Counted from the first letter of the stretch, positions 8,791 through 18,510 are shown. The stretch: DNA of 64,000 nucleotides from an uncultured Lentisphaerota bacterium (GCA_903912445.1 CAIWHP010000033.1:1-64000); one strand, 5' to 3'. Numbers and translations: made by a program. Notes: a model not told the origin generated them from the letters alone.

Positions 8791-10611
8791 ATGATGCGGA
8801 CACATAACTGCGGCGAGTTGAACAAGGGCCTGGTCGCGACACGCGTGAAGCTGTGCGGCTGGGCGAACACGGTGCGCGACCATGGCGGTGTCATCTTCAT
8901 TGACCTGCGCGACCGCTACGGGCTGACGCAGGTGCTGTTCGACCCCTCCGACAACCAGGCGGCCTGGGATGTCGCGCAGGGCATCCGCGGCGAGACGTGC
9001 ATCCTGATCGAGGGCCGGGTGGCCGCGCGGCCGGACGACATGGTCAATCCGAAATTGCCGACGGGCGAGATCGAAGTGCGGGCGGACCAGATCACGGTCT
9101 TCAACCGCTCCCAGACGCCGCCGTTCCCGCTCGACGACGAGGACGCGGACAAGGTCAGCGAGGAGTTACGCCTGACCTATCGCTACCTGGACCTGCGCCG
9201 CGTGAAGATGCAGCGCAACCTGATCCAGCGGCACAAGATCATCAACGACGTCCGCAACTACCTCGACGGCGAGAATTTCCTGGAGATTGAGACGCCGATC
9301 CTGACGAAGAGCACGCCGGAGGGCGCGCGCGACTACCTCGTGCCCAGCCGCGTCAACCCGGGCATGTTCTACGCCCTGCCGCAGGCGCCGCAGCAGTACA
9401 AGCAGCTGCTGATGATGTCGGGCATGGACCGCTACTTCCAGATCGCGCGCTGTTTCCGCGACGAGGACTTGCGCGCCGACCGCCAGCCGGAGTTCACGCA
9501 GATCGACGTGGAGATGAGCTTCCTCTCGCAGGAGGACATCTTCAAGCTGATCGACGGGATGCTCGCGCGCATCATGCGCGTGGCCGGTCACGGCGAGATC
9601 ACCTTGCCGATTCCGCGGATGCCCTATGCCGAGGCGATGAACCGGTTCGGCAGCGACAAGCCGGACCTGCGCTTTGGCATGGAGATGGTCGACCTGTCCG
9701 AGACATTCAAGGCGACGACGTTCCGGGTGTTTGCCAACGTGCTCGCGAGCGGCGGCGTGGTCAAGGCGATCAACGCCAAGGGCCTCGCGGGCATCTCGCT
9801 CGGGCAGGCGGATGAATGGACGAAGATCGCGAAGGAAGCCGGCCTCGGCGGCCTCGCGCATATCCGCATCCAGGCCGACGGCACGTGGAAGTCGCCGATC
9901 ACCAAGTTCTTCTCCGAGGCGGAGAAGGCCGCGATGACTGAGCGGCTCAAGATCGAGAACGGCGACCTGCTCCTGTTCGCCGCCGACAAGGCCGGCGTCG
10001 CGAACCCCGCGCTCGGCCGCCTGCGCCTGATCGCCGGCGCGGCCGCGGGCGCGATCGACAAAACCAAGTTCGCCTTCACCTGGGTCACCGACTTCCCGCT
10101 GTTCGAGAAGAACGACGAAGGCCAGATCCAGTCCATGCACCATCCCTTCACCTCGCCCTATCCTGAGGACCTGGAGCTGCTGGAGAGCGATCCGCTCAAG
10201 ATCCGCGCGCAGGCCTACGACATCGTGCTCAACGGCACCGAGCTGGGCGGCGGCAGCATCCGGATCCACAACCCGGACTACCAGGCCCGCCTCTTCAAGG
10301 CGCTTGGCATTGGCGCGGCCGAGATCGAGGACCGCTTCGGTCATCTGATCCGCGCGCTCGGCTTCGGCACGCCGCCGCACGGCGGCATCGCGCTCGGCGT
10401 GGACCGCCTCGTCATGTTGATGGTCGGCGAGGACTCCATCCGTGACGTCATCGCGTTCCCGAAGACGCAGAAGGCGATGGACCTGATGATGAACGCGCCG
10501 GCCCACGTGGACGCCAAGCAGCTGCGCGACGTCTATCTGCAGGTCTCCATCCCGGAGGCGAAGCCGCCGGAAGCGCAACCCGCCGCCGCCACGCCGCCCG
10601 CGGCGGGCTGA
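8791..10611 (+). CDS. aspS: Aspartyl-tRNA synthetase
   Basis: A 606-residue class II aminoacyl-tRNA synthetase that charges tRNA with aspartate. It has the N-terminal OB fold (CGWANTVRDHGG...FIDLRDRYG), motif 1 around TYRYLDLRR, motif 2 FRDEDLRADRQPEFTQID, the bacterial GAD insertion, and motif 3 GIALGVDRLVML near the C-terminus. GGGAG lies 7 bases before the ATG at 8791. The Pro/Ala-rich last 20 residues are a lineage-specific tail. Whether it also charges tRNA-Asn cannot be told from sequence by eye. Confidence 0.97.
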   Translation: MMRTHNCGELNKGLVATRVKLCGWANTVRDHGGVIFIDLRDRYGLTQVLFDPSDNQAAWDVAQGIRGETCILIEGRVAARPDDMVNPKLPTGEIEVRADQITVFNRSQTPPFPLDDEDADKVSEELRLTYRYLDLRRVKMQRNLIQRHKIINDVRNYLDGENFLEIETPILTKSTPEGARDYLVPSRVNPGMFYALPQAPQQYKQLLMMSGMDRYFQIARCFRDEDLRADRQPEFTQIDVEMSFLSQEDIFKLIDGMLARIMRVAGHGEITLPIPRMPYAEAMNRFGSDKPDLRFGMEMVDLSETFKATTFRVFANVLASGGVVKAINAKGLAGISLGQADEWTKIAKEAGLGGLAHIRIQADGTWKSPITKFFSEAEKAAMTERLKIENGDLLLFAADKAGVANPALGRLRLIAGAAAGAIDKTKFAFTWVTDFPLFEKNDEGQIQSMHHPFTSPYPEDLELLESDPLKIRAQAYDIVLNGTELGGGSIRIHNPDYQARLFKALGIGAAEIEDRFGHLIRALGFGTPPHGGIALGVDRLVMLMVGEDSIRDVIAFPKTQKAMDLMMNAPAHVDAKQLRDVYLQVSIPEAKPPEAQPAAATPPAAG

Positions 10612-10721
10612 GCCGGTCAGCTCCAGCAGGTTGGGTGCCCAGGGCTGCCGTGAACCGGCAGCCTTGGCTGTTTTTAAATCCTGTTGACGCGTCCGCGACG
10701 GCTGGGTATACAGCTTCAACC

Positions 10722-10737
10722 AACCGGTATACCGGTT
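10722..10737. promoter_or_regulatory. Perfect 16-bp palindrome, probable GntR operator
   Basis: AACCGGTATACCGGTT is its own reverse complement. Its centre GGTATACC fits the GT-N-AC core described for operators of FadR-type GntR regulators. It lies 21 bases upstream of the start of a FadR-type gene, so autoregulation of the regulator and its operon is likely. A partial copy (GGGTATACAGC) lies just upstream at about 10704. Confidence 0.75.
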
Positions 10738-10757
10738 TACGGAGCGGCGCCGGGACC

Positions 10758-11567
10758 ATGAGCACAACGTTGAGCGCGGTTGCCTATCGGCACATCCAGA
10801 GCCGGCTGTTGCGGGCGAGCCTGCGCGCCGGCGCGAAGATTTCGGAACACCGCCTGGCGCGGGAGCTCGGCATCAGCCGGACCCCGGTGCGGGAGGCGCT
10901 CCGCCGGCTGGAGTCGGAAGGCATGCTGCGCCGGGTGGCTTCCAGCGGGACGTTTGTGGCCGAGCCGGACCGGGCGCAGCTGATCGAGGCCTACGAGGTG
11001 CGGATGGCGCTGGAGGCGTTTGCCGTCAAGCGGGCCGCGCTGCGGATGCTCCCGCGGCAGGTCCATGAGCTGCAGCAGCTGTGCGACGAGATGCGCGCGG
11101 CGGTCACGGCCTTCCGCAACTCGGGCGCGGCCATCATGGAGGGCGCCCCGCTGCGGCGTTATCTGCTCGCCGACCTGGCCTTTCATCTCCTCCTGCTGCG
11201 GGCCGCGGGCAACCGCTATGCGCTCAAAATCCTGTGCGACGTCCACATCCGCAGCGCCATCTTCGGCTACCGGAGCCACCAGCGCGACCTGCACCACCTG
11301 GCCTATGTCTGGCTGGACCATGCGCGCGTGGCCCGAGCGGTGCGGCAACGGGACGCGGCGGCGGCGCAACGCTGCCTGGAAAAGCATATGCAGGCCAGCC
11401 TGGAAGCGGCCTTGGCCGCGTTCGATGCACGGCGGCCCGACGAGCGCGTGGCACCCCCGCCGGCCGACCTCGCCAAGGCCATGGAAGCGTTGATCGCCGA
11501 AGTGGGGCAGGGCGGCGCCCCGCGCCAGCACGCACGTCAATTTTCTGCGAAAGGATCCCTGTCATGA
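10758..11567 (+). CDS. GntR-family transcriptional regulator (FadR/FCD type)
   Basis: A 269-residue regulator. The N-terminal winged helix is clear (HRLARELGISRTPVREALRRLESEGMLRR, residues about 30-60). The all-helical FCD effector domain follows, with the YEVRMALE helix and histidines (FHLLLL, HVxxHRDLHH region) typical of its metal/ligand site. It is followed by sugar-acid genes, and FCD regulators commonly bind carboxylic acids, so a keto-deoxy sugar acid is a plausible effector (inference). The stop overlaps the next ATG (ATGA at 11564-11567). The frame is open upstream to 10635, but ATG 10758 follows the operator. Confidence 0.9.
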   Translation: MSTTLSAVAYRHIQSRLLRASLRAGAKISEHRLARELGISRTPVREALRRLESEGMLRRVASSGTFVAEPDRAQLIEAYEVRMALEAFAVKRAALRMLPRQVHELQQLCDEMRAAVTAFRNSGAAIMEGAPLRRYLLADLAFHLLLLRAAGNRYALKILCDVHIRSAIFGYRSHQRDLHHLAYVWLDHARVARAVRQRDAAAAQRCLEKHMQASLEAALAAFDARRPDERVAPPPADLAKAMEALIAEVGQGGAPRQHARQFSAKGSLS

Positions 11568-14314
11568 AATTGCAAAAGGCGTTGCTTGTGGTCGTGAGCG
11601 GATTGCTGTTGTGGAGCGCGGCGCTGGCGCAGGCGGCCGAGGTTCCCGCCAAGGATGCCCCCAACGATGTGGCCTTGCGTCCGCCGCCGGTGAACCTGAA
11701 GCCGGGGCCGGAATATGCCGATGGCGTCCGCATGTTCCAAGGAATCCCCGGCATCGAGCGCGCCAAGAACGGACGGCTCTGGGCCACGTGGTATGGCGGC
11801 GGCGTCACGGAAGACCAACACAACTACATCATGCTCGTGACCAGCGGCGACGATGGCGCGACGTGGAGCAGCCTCAAGCTGGTGATCGATCCGGACCGTG
11901 ACGGGCCGTGCCGTGCGTTCGATCCCTGCCTCTGGCACGATCCGCAGGGGCGGCTGTGGCTGTCGTGGGCCGAACGGCACAAGAGCGTGCAACTGTGGGC
12001 CATCTCCACCGCAGACTCGGGCAGCGAAACGCCGCAGTGGTCGGCGCCGCAGTTGCTCCACGAAGGTATCATGATGAACAAGCCGCTGTTCACGGCCGGC
12101 GGCACGTGGTTGCTGCCGGTGGCCGGGTGGCACCAGGAGGGCAGTTCGCGGGTCGTGGACTCGACGGACCAGGGCGCGACGTTCCAGCTGTGCGGCAAGG
12201 CCAACGTCCCTGAACCCAAGGAACGTAACTGCGATGAGCACATGTTGGTGGAGCGCAAGGACGGCAGCCTGTGGCTGCTGGTGCGGACGGGCTATGGCAT
12301 CGGCGAGAGCGTTTCGAGCGACCGCGGCAAGACGTGGAGCGCGGTCGAGCGCAGCACGATCCCGCACACGGTGTCGCGGTTTTTCATCAGCCGTTTGGTG
12401 TCGGGCCGGTTGTTGCTGGTGCGTCACGACGGGCCGGAGCACAAGATCCGCCGCTCCCACCTGACGGCGTTCCTCTCGGACGATGAGGGTAAAACCTGGC
12501 AGGGCGGGCTGCTGCTTGATGAGCGCAACGGCGTGTCCTATCCCGATGGCGTGCAGGCGCCGGACGGGACCATCCGCATCATCTATGATTTCAATCGCAC
12601 CAAGGAAAAACAGATCTTGATGGCGCGCTTCACGGAAGAGGACGTGCTCCAGGAGCGTCTTGTGTCGCAGACGGCCCGCTTGCAGGTGCTCGTCAACCAG
12701 GCCACCGGCGTGAATCCCGCTGCGAAGGCGCCCAAGGTCCACAAGTCCCATGCGGCTACGGCGGTGCGTGACGCCAATGTGGATGGTGTTCCCCTGCTGG
12801 TCGGGCCCGCGGCCGGGCTCGAAATCCCCGCCGGGGCGAGCAGCGAAACCTTCCAGGTCGGCGTGAAACTTTTCACGGACCGCAGGTACACGGCCGCCGA
12901 AGTGCCGGCCGCGTTGCGCGGCATGAAGTTCATCCGCGCGGGACTGGGGGGCGGCCGCTTCGTCTGCCGGCGCCCCGGCGCCGTGCTCGTCGCCACGCCC
13001 ACCCCGGGCCGCAACCGGGATAGCGTGGCAGCCGCCTTGCTCAAAGGCGGGTTCCGCAAGGTCGCCCTGCCGGAGTTCATGGTGTTCCCCGCCGAACCGA
13101 ATGTCTGCACCCTCTATCAGAAGGAGCTGGCGAAAGACGAGCTGCTGAACCTGGGCAGCTGGGGCGTAGTGATCCTGCCAGGTAAGGACGTGGCGGTGGA
13201 GCGCTGGTCCTCTGTGGAGCTGGCCGCCACGACGAATACGTTGCAGGTTTGGGACGCCGCGGTGCCGTTCCCGCCCTTCGACGAGATGCCCGACCTCGAT
13301 GTGGTCACGCACGTCGCCGTCGAGCGCGCCCAGCCGGAGGGCTTCCACTATCTCCACGAATCTGCGATTGCCTGGCACAAGGACCGCCTGCATCTGGGCT
13401 GGGCGAACCATCGCTTCGTGGAAACGAACGAGAAAGAGGAACTGCTCCGGGGCCGGACCTCGGCCGATGGCGGGTTCACGTGGAGCCCGGCGACCGACTG
13501 GGTCGCCCCTCCATTCGGCGGCGGCGCGGCCTACAACCATCCCGTGATGCTGTCGCACGAGGGCAAGCTGTGGGGTTTCTTCACCCGGTGGGAGGCGGAG
13601 CAACCGCGCGCGGAGCTTTTCACGCTCGACGAGGCGGCCGGGACCTGGACGCCGAAGAACGCGCATATTCCGGGCTTCATTCCGTTCTGCCCCCCGCACA
13701 AGCTGAGCGACGGCAATTGGATCATCGGCGGCGAGCAGGGCTGGAAAGAGCCCGCCGTCGCGATCAGCCACGGCAGCGATTTCACCAAGTGGGATGTCGT
13801 CCAGCTGCCCCGGCCCGCGGAGCTCCAGCTCCTGTTCCCCGAGACCACGCTGGTCGACCGCGGGGATGAGCTGCTGGCCCTCTGCCGGCCGAAAGGCGTC
13901 CGCACCGCGCCGGCCTCGGTCAGCCGCGACGGCGGCCGGACGTGGACGCCGCTCCGCTTGAGCAACCTCCCGTTAGCCGAGAGCAAGCCGCTGGCCGGCA
14001 AGCTCAGCACCGGGCAACAGTATCTGATCTTCAATGACCTCGATGCCGGCGGCCGTTGGCTGCTGTCGATCGCGGTGACGGCGCCCGGTGGCCGGTCATT
14101 CTGCCGCGTGTGGAAAATCCGGCACCAGCAGTTTCCCAAGCGCCGCCTGTTGGGCAGCCAGGCGGGCTCCAGCCATGTCGGCGACGCCACCGAGTGGTCC
14201 TATCCGGCGGCCGTCGAGCACGACGGGAAACTCTACGTGAGCTACACGCACGGCAAAGAGGACTGCGCCCTGTCCATCATCCCGCTCACGGCGTTGGCGG
14301 TGCCGCCGCCCTGA
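11564..14314 (+). CDS. Secreted sialidase-like protein with BNR/Asp-box repeats
   Basis: A 916-residue exported protein with a signal peptide (ALLVVVSGLLLWSAALAQAAE). Asp-box motifs of the six-bladed sialidase propeller are visible: SGDDGATWSS, SSDRGKTWSA, SDDEGKTWQG, SADGGFTWSP and SRDGGRTWTP. They are in two groups, at about residues 70-340 and 600-830, so the protein probably has two propellers joined by a central domain. Members hydrolyse or bind sialic or ulosonic acids, or other glycans. The overlap with the GntR gene and the following aldolase/kinase genes link it to acidic-sugar use. The exact substrate is not determinable. Confidence 0.82.
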   Translation: MKLQKALLVVVSGLLLWSAALAQAAEVPAKDAPNDVALRPPPVNLKPGPEYADGVRMFQGIPGIERAKNGRLWATWYGGGVTEDQHNYIMLVTSGDDGATWSSLKLVIDPDRDGPCRAFDPCLWHDPQGRLWLSWAERHKSVQLWAISTADSGSETPQWSAPQLLHEGIMMNKPLFTAGGTWLLPVAGWHQEGSSRVVDSTDQGATFQLCGKANVPEPKERNCDEHMLVERKDGSLWLLVRTGYGIGESVSSDRGKTWSAVERSTIPHTVSRFFISRLVSGRLLLVRHDGPEHKIRRSHLTAFLSDDEGKTWQGGLLLDERNGVSYPDGVQAPDGTIRIIYDFNRTKEKQILMARFTEEDVLQERLVSQTARLQVLVNQATGVNPAAKAPKVHKSHAATAVRDANVDGVPLLVGPAAGLEIPAGASSETFQVGVKLFTDRRYTAAEVPAALRGMKFIRAGLGGGRFVCRRPGAVLVATPTPGRNRDSVAAALLKGGFRKVALPEFMVFPAEPNVCTLYQKELAKDELLNLGSWGVVILPGKDVAVERWSSVELAATTNTLQVWDAAVPFPPFDEMPDLDVVTHVAVERAQPEGFHYLHESAIAWHKDRLHLGWANHRFVETNEKEELLRGRTSADGGFTWSPATDWVAPPFGGGAAYNHPVMLSHEGKLWGFFTRWEAEQPRAELFTLDEAAGTWTPKNAHIPGFIPFCPPHKLSDGNWIIGGEQGWKEPAVAISHGSDFTKWDVVQLPRPAELQLLFPETTLVDRGDELLALCRPKGVRTAPASVSRDGGRTWTPLRLSNLPLAESKPLAGKLSTGQQYLIFNDLDAGGRWLLSIAVTAPGGRSFCRVWKIRHQQFPKRRLLGSQAGSSHVGDATEWSYPAAVEHDGKLYVSYTHGKEDCALSIIPLTALAVPPP

Positions 14315-14383
14315 AAATTATGATTTTTAATTTTGAATTTAGAAGTTAGCATTTGTCGTTCGCCGCGCTGCGTGGCGGTTCGG

Positions 14384-14432
14384 TTTCCAAACATGGATAC
14401 AGCGGGCGGTTTCGTTTCCAGGCCTTGGAAAA
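14384..14432. repeat. Two TTCCAA/TTGGAA-type palindromes before the aldolase gene
   Basis: A degenerate copy (TTTCCAAACATGGA, 14384-14397) and a better one (TTTCCAGGCCTTGGAAAA, 14415-14432) lie between the sialidase-like gene and the aldolase gene, in the leader of the latter. They belong to the same family as the copies near 8.7, 22.2, 32.2 and 53.2 kb. Confidence 0.75.
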
Positions 14433-14482
14433 CGGCGCTGGAGCAGTGAAGCGACAGGGTTGAATTTCAACAGGAGAACAGA

Positions 14483-15145
14483 ATGAATGCAGAGAAAATT
14501 ATGGCGCGGATGCAGCGGACCGGAGTGATCGCTGTGCTGGTGGTTGACCGCGTGGAAGATGCCGTCCCGCTGGCGCGTGCCTTGCTCGCAGGCGGGGTGG
14601 ACATCATGGAGCTGACGCTGCGCACGCCGGCGGCCGTCGAAGCGCTGCGGCGCATCACCGGCGAAGTGCCGGAGATGCTGGCGGGCATGGGCACCGTCCT
14701 CTCGCCTGCACAGGTGCAGGAGGTGAAGGCCGCGGGTGCGGCGTTCGGCGTGGCGCCCGGCATGAATCCGCGCGTCGTCCGCGCGGCTGCGGAAGCGGGG
14801 CTGCCCTTCGCGCCCGGCGTGGTGACGCCCTCCGATATTGAGCAGGCGCTGGAGTGCGATTGCCGGCTGCTGAAGTTTTTCCCCGCCGAATCCTCGGGCG
14901 GCCTGAGCTACTTGAAGAACATGGCGGCGCCCTTCATGCACCTGAACGTCCGCTTCATCCCGCTCGGCGGACTGGATCTGACCAACCTCGAAAAATATCT
15001 GCGCGAGCCCCTGATCCAGGCGGTCGGCGGCTCGTGGCTTGCGCCGCGGGAGCTGATCAAGCAGCAGGCCTGGCAGCGGATCACCGACAACGCGCGCCAG
15101 GCGACGCAGCTCGTGCAGCGCGTCCGGCAGGGAGGCGCCCAATGA
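14483..15145 (+). CDS. eda: KDPG/KHG aldolase (2-dehydro-3-deoxy-phosphogluconate aldolase)
   Basis: A 220-residue class I aldolase that splits 2-keto-3-deoxy-6-phosphogluconate into pyruvate and glyceraldehyde-3-phosphate. The general-base glutamate E43 is in MELTLRT, and the Schiff-base lysine K131 is in RLLKFFPAE. The glycine-rich phosphate site (GMGTVL, PLGGLD) is also present. AGGAG is 6 bases before the ATG. Its stop overlaps the start of the sugar kinase gene (ATGA at 15142-15145). Together these form the last two steps of keto-deoxy-gluconate catabolism. Confidence 0.93.
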   Translation: MNAEKIMARMQRTGVIAVLVVDRVEDAVPLARALLAGGVDIMELTLRTPAAVEALRRITGEVPEMLAGMGTVLSPAQVQEVKAAGAAFGVAPGMNPRVVRAAAEAGLPFAPGVVTPSDIEQALECDCRLLKFFPAESSGGLSYLKNMAAPFMHLNVRFIPLGGLDLTNLEKYLREPLIQAVGGSWLAPRELIKQQAWQRITDNARQATQLVQRVRQGGAQ

Positions 15146-16236
15146 ACCAGCTGGTCACCTTCGGCGAGATCATGGGCCGCGTGGCGCCGCGGGGTTTCCT
15201 GCGCTTCCGGCAGGCCATGCCCGGCGCGCTCGACTTCACCTTCGCGGGCGCCGAGGCGTCCGTCGCCGCATCGGTCGCCTACCTCGGCGGCACGGCGGCG
15301 TTCGTCACGGCGCTGCCCAGCCACGCGATCGGCGACGCCTGCGTGGCGAACTTGCGCGCGATGGGCGTGGATACGCAGTACATCGTGCGCACGAAGCAGG
15401 GGCGGTTGGGCCTCTATTTCCTGGAGACCGGCGCGAACCAGCGGCCGAGCAACGTGATTTATGACCGCGCCGGCTCGGCGATCAGCCTGACGCCGGTGGA
15501 GCAATATCCCTGGAAGGAAATTTTCACCGGCGCACGCTGGTTCCACGTCTCCGGCATCACCCCGGCGATCTCCGCCACGGCCGCCGCGGCCGCGCTGGCC
15601 GCGGTGCAGGCGGCGCGCGCCGCCGGCCTGACGGTCTCGTGCGACCTGAACTTCCGGCGCAAGCTGTGGAGCTGGGAGCCGGCGACCGATCCGCAGGTGC
15701 TCGCGCAGCGGACCATGCGGCAGCTGCTGCCCTTCGTGGATGTCGTCATCGGCAACGAGGAGGACGCCGGCGAAGTCCTCGGCATCCATGCGACGGAAAC
15801 CGACGTGCAGTCGGGCAAGGTCGCGAGCGAAAAATATCCCGAGGTCGCGCGGCAGATCGTCGCGCAATTCCCGCAGGTCACGCACGTCGCGATCACGCTG
15901 CGCGAAAGCATCTCGGCCTCGCACAACAACTGGGGCGCGATGCTGTTCGATGCCCGCGCGGACCGCGCCTGTTTCGCGCCGTGCAGTGGCGACGGGCAGT
16001 ATCAGCCCTACAAGATCACGCACATCGTGGACCGCGTCGGCGGCGGCGATGCGTTTGCCGCGGGGCTGATCTTCGCGCGGCTGACGCCGGAACTGGCTGC
16101 GCCGCAGCGCGCCGTGGCCTTTGCCGTCGCGGCCTCGTGCCTGGCGCACTCCATCTCCGGCGACTATAACTTCTCCAGCCGCGCCGAGGTCGAGGCCTTG
16201 ATGAAGGGGTCGGCGTCCGGTCGCGTCGTCCGCTGA
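15142..16236 (+). CDS. kdgK: PfkB-family sugar kinase, probable 2-keto-3-deoxygluconate kinase
   Basis: A 364-residue ribokinase-type kinase. The N-terminal substrate-binding GEIMGRVAPRG and FAGAEASVA, and the C-terminal catalytic motif GGGDAFAAG near residue 300, are present. The adjacent aldolase acts on 2-keto-3-deoxy-6-phosphogluconate, so the natural substrate is 2-keto-3-deoxygluconate (inference from context). The start codon overlaps the aldolase stop. An insertion-like segment around ATETDVQSGKVASEKYPEVAR is typical of one branch of KDG kinases. Confidence 0.88.
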   Translation: MNQLVTFGEIMGRVAPRGFLRFRQAMPGALDFTFAGAEASVAASVAYLGGTAAFVTALPSHAIGDACVANLRAMGVDTQYIVRTKQGRLGLYFLETGANQRPSNVIYDRAGSAISLTPVEQYPWKEIFTGARWFHVSGITPAISATAAAAALAAVQAARAAGLTVSCDLNFRRKLWSWEPATDPQVLAQRTMRQLLPFVDVVIGNEEDAGEVLGIHATETDVQSGKVASEKYPEVARQIVAQFPQVTHVAITLRESISASHNNWGAMLFDARADRACFAPCSGDGQYQPYKITHIVDRVGGGDAFAAGLIFARLTPELAAPQRAVAFAVAASCLAHSISGDYNFSSRAEVEALMKGSASGRVVR

Positions 16237-16285
16237 GCGCGTGCCAGGGAAGAACGCCTTGCACTCCGGGGCCCACCGCTGAGCC

Positions 16286-17326
16286 ATGAATCTGCCGCCC
16301 GTCACGCTTGACCTCGATGCGCTACGGCTGAATCTGCTGCGCCAGAAACAGCCGGCGCGTGTCCATATTTTCGAGCATGGCGTGGCCGACGAGATCAAGG
16401 ACGAGCTTGAGCGCCGTTTCGGCCTGACGCAGTCCCTCCGCGAGCCCCGCGGCACGCGGGAGTTCCAATGGCGCCGCGACGTGGCCGTGCAGCGCTGCAT
16501 CGGCAGCGAGCTGCTCCGCGTCTGGCTGCCGGGGGCAGAGTTCGCGGTGGCCGGCTCGCGGGGGATCACGTGGGGCGAAGAACACGTCGGCCCGCTCCAG
16601 TCGTGGGAGGATCTAGAGCGGTACCCCTGGCCCCAGGTTGAAGCGATCGACTGGTCCGAGCTGGAATGGCATGAGCGCCACCTGCCGCCGGACATGGGCC
16701 TCTTCCACGGTGTGAAAATCTGGGAGGTCGTGCGTGAACTGCTCGGCCTGGAGACGTTCTGCATCAAGCTCCACGAAGATCCGGCGTTTGTGGACGAGGT
16801 CATCCGGCGCGTCGGCGAGTTCCACGTGGCGTTCACGCGTCGCCTGTGCGAATTCAGCCGCGTCTTTGCGCTGTATGCCATCGACGACTATGCCTACAAG
16901 ACGGCGACGATGTTCGCCCCGCAGACGATCGTCGAGAAATTCCTCCCGTGGCACCGGCGGATGGCGGCGCTGGCGCACGCGCGCGGCAAGCTGGTCTTCT
17001 TCCACTGTTGCGGCAAGGCCGATGCGCTCATGGATGCGCTGATCGACGACGTGCAGATCGACGCGAAGCATTCGTTCGAGGACACGGTGGTGCCGGTGAC
17101 GGAGGCGAAGTGGCGCTGGGGCCGGCGCGTGGCGCTGCTGGGCGGCCTGGACGTGGATTTCGTCGCGCGCGCCGACGAAGACGCCATCCGCCGGCGTGTG
17201 CGCGAGACGCTCGCCCGCTGCCAGCCCGGCGGCGGTTACTGCCTGGGTCTGGGCAACTGGGTCACCAGCTACATCCCGATCGACAAGTACCTCGCCGTGC
17301 TGGACGAGGCGCGGCGGTTTGTCTAG
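16286..17326 (+). CDS. Uroporphyrinogen decarboxylase-like protein
   Basis: A 346-residue protein of the URO-D/methyltransferase superfamily, with the C-terminal half HGKLVFFHCCGKADAL-like segment (residues about 230-245) and WGRRVALLGGLDVDF characteristic of the barrel. True HemE enzymes begin with a different N-terminus (RAPVWxMRQAGRY), which is absent. It is more likely one of the many carbohydrate-locus URO-D-like proteins of PVC bacteria or a corrinoid methyltransferase. It follows the kinase gene by 49 bases and is probably in the same operon. Confidence 0.78.
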   Translation: MNLPPVTLDLDALRLNLLRQKQPARVHIFEHGVADEIKDELERRFGLTQSLREPRGTREFQWRRDVAVQRCIGSELLRVWLPGAEFAVAGSRGITWGEEHVGPLQSWEDLERYPWPQVEAIDWSELEWHERHLPPDMGLFHGVKIWEVVRELLGLETFCIKLHEDPAFVDEVIRRVGEFHVAFTRRLCEFSRVFALYAIDDYAYKTATMFAPQTIVEKFLPWHRRMAALAHARGKLVFFHCCGKADALMDALIDDVQIDAKHSFEDTVVPVTEAKWRWGRRVALLGGLDVDFVARADEDAIRRRVRETLARCQPGGGYCLGLGNWVTSYIPIDKYLAVLDEARRFV

Positions 17327-17406
17327 CTGGATCGGGAGGCGTCCCGCCGGAGACAAATTTCCGTGTCATTCCGGTGGATTCGTGGTTCTATCCTCCGTAG
17401 TTCATT

Positions 17407-18492
17407 ATGAGTTTGACGGAAAAGATGCTTGCGGCGTTCGTGTTCTGGGCGGTCGGCACGGGTTTGTTCTTCTTCTGCGTCAACCGCTGGGTGCTGACGC
17501 TGCGCGATTACCGCGCCAAGACGCCGTTGATGCTGCTGGCCATCGTGCTGCTAAATGGCGGTGGCCTCTGGTGGGGCTGGCACGCCGGTTTCTCCCCGCT
17601 GTTCTGGCCGGTGCTCGCGCTGCTGGTGGGGCTGGTGCTCAGCGAGCTGCGGCGGCTGTGGCTGCGCCGCACGCTGGCCGGCGCGCCGCCGGTCTGGCAG
17701 GAGAACGTCGCCGAGCCGCTGCTGCAGCCCTGCACCACGACCACGCTCGCCATCCGCCACTATGAAGTCCGGCTGCCGCACTGGCGCGGCCCGCGCCTGC
17801 GCATCGCGCACGTCACAGACCTGCACGTCAACGGCATGCTGCCGGACGCCCACTACCGGCTGCTCATGGAGCGCGTGCAGCAGGCCGCGCCGGACCTGCT
17901 CCTGTTCACCGGCGATTTTTTGAGCGACGACGGCGCCTACGCCGACCGTCTGCCGTCGCTGCTTGGCGAGGTCCGTGGCCGCCTGGGCACATTCGCGATA
18001 CTCGGCAACCACGACTATTGGTCGGACCCGCAGAAGTTGACGGCGGTGTTGCACCAGGCCGGCATCCAGACCTTGGGGAACGGTGTCCACACCTTGGACC
18101 TCGGCGGCGCGCGCGTTGCGCTCTGGGGCTGCGAAGATCCGTGGGGCCCGACGCCTTGGGCTCCGCCGCCACGCAACGGCACGGCGGCCGCCGGCCGTTT
18201 GGACAGCGAGCTCGTGCTGGCGTTGAGCCACACCGGCGACAACGTCTACCGTCTGGCCCGTGCCGGTGCGCACATGGTTTTTTCCGGCCACTACCACGCC
18301 GGCCAGTGGCGGCTGCCGTATATCGGCCCGCTGCTGTTGCCCTCGCGCTTCGGGCGGCGCTTCGACCACGGCCACTTCGTCGTGCAGGGTGCGCACCTGT
18401 TCGTCGGCGCCGGGGTCGGCAGCACGCGGATCCCGTTCCGCATCTATTGCCGCCCGGACTTCTTTATCGTAGATGTACTGCCTGGTGACTGA
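17407..18492 (+). CDS. Membrane-anchored metallophosphoesterase
   Basis: A 361-residue protein with three hydrophobic helices in the first 85 residues, then a calcineurin-like phosphoesterase domain. The metal-site motifs appear in order: VTDLHVN, FTGDFLSD, LGNHDYW, and SGHYHAGQ. The protein belongs to the YaeI/YkuE-like group, some of which hydrolyse lipid-linked pyrophosphates such as UDP-diacylglucosamine; the actual substrate here is unknown. Transcribed alone or at the end of the GntR operon; a repeat-like 80-base gap separates it from the URO-D-like gene. Confidence 0.88.
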   Translation: MSLTEKMLAAFVFWAVGTGLFFFCVNRWVLTLRDYRAKTPLMLLAIVLLNGGGLWWGWHAGFSPLFWPVLALLVGLVLSELRRLWLRRTLAGAPPVWQENVAEPLLQPCTTTTLAIRHYEVRLPHWRGPRLRIAHVTDLHVNGMLPDAHYRLLMERVQQAAPDLLLFTGDFLSDDGAYADRLPSLLGEVRGRLGTFAILGNHDYWSDPQKLTAVLHQAGIQTLGNGVHTLDLGGARVALWGCEDPWGPTPWAPPPRNGTAAAGRLDSELVLALSHTGDNVYRLARAGAHMVFSGHYHAGQWRLPYIGPLLLPSRFGRRFDHGHFVVQGAHLFVGAGVGSTRIPFRIYCRPDFFIVDVLPGD

Positions 18493-18510
18493 AACGCTGT
18501 TGTAAAAATA

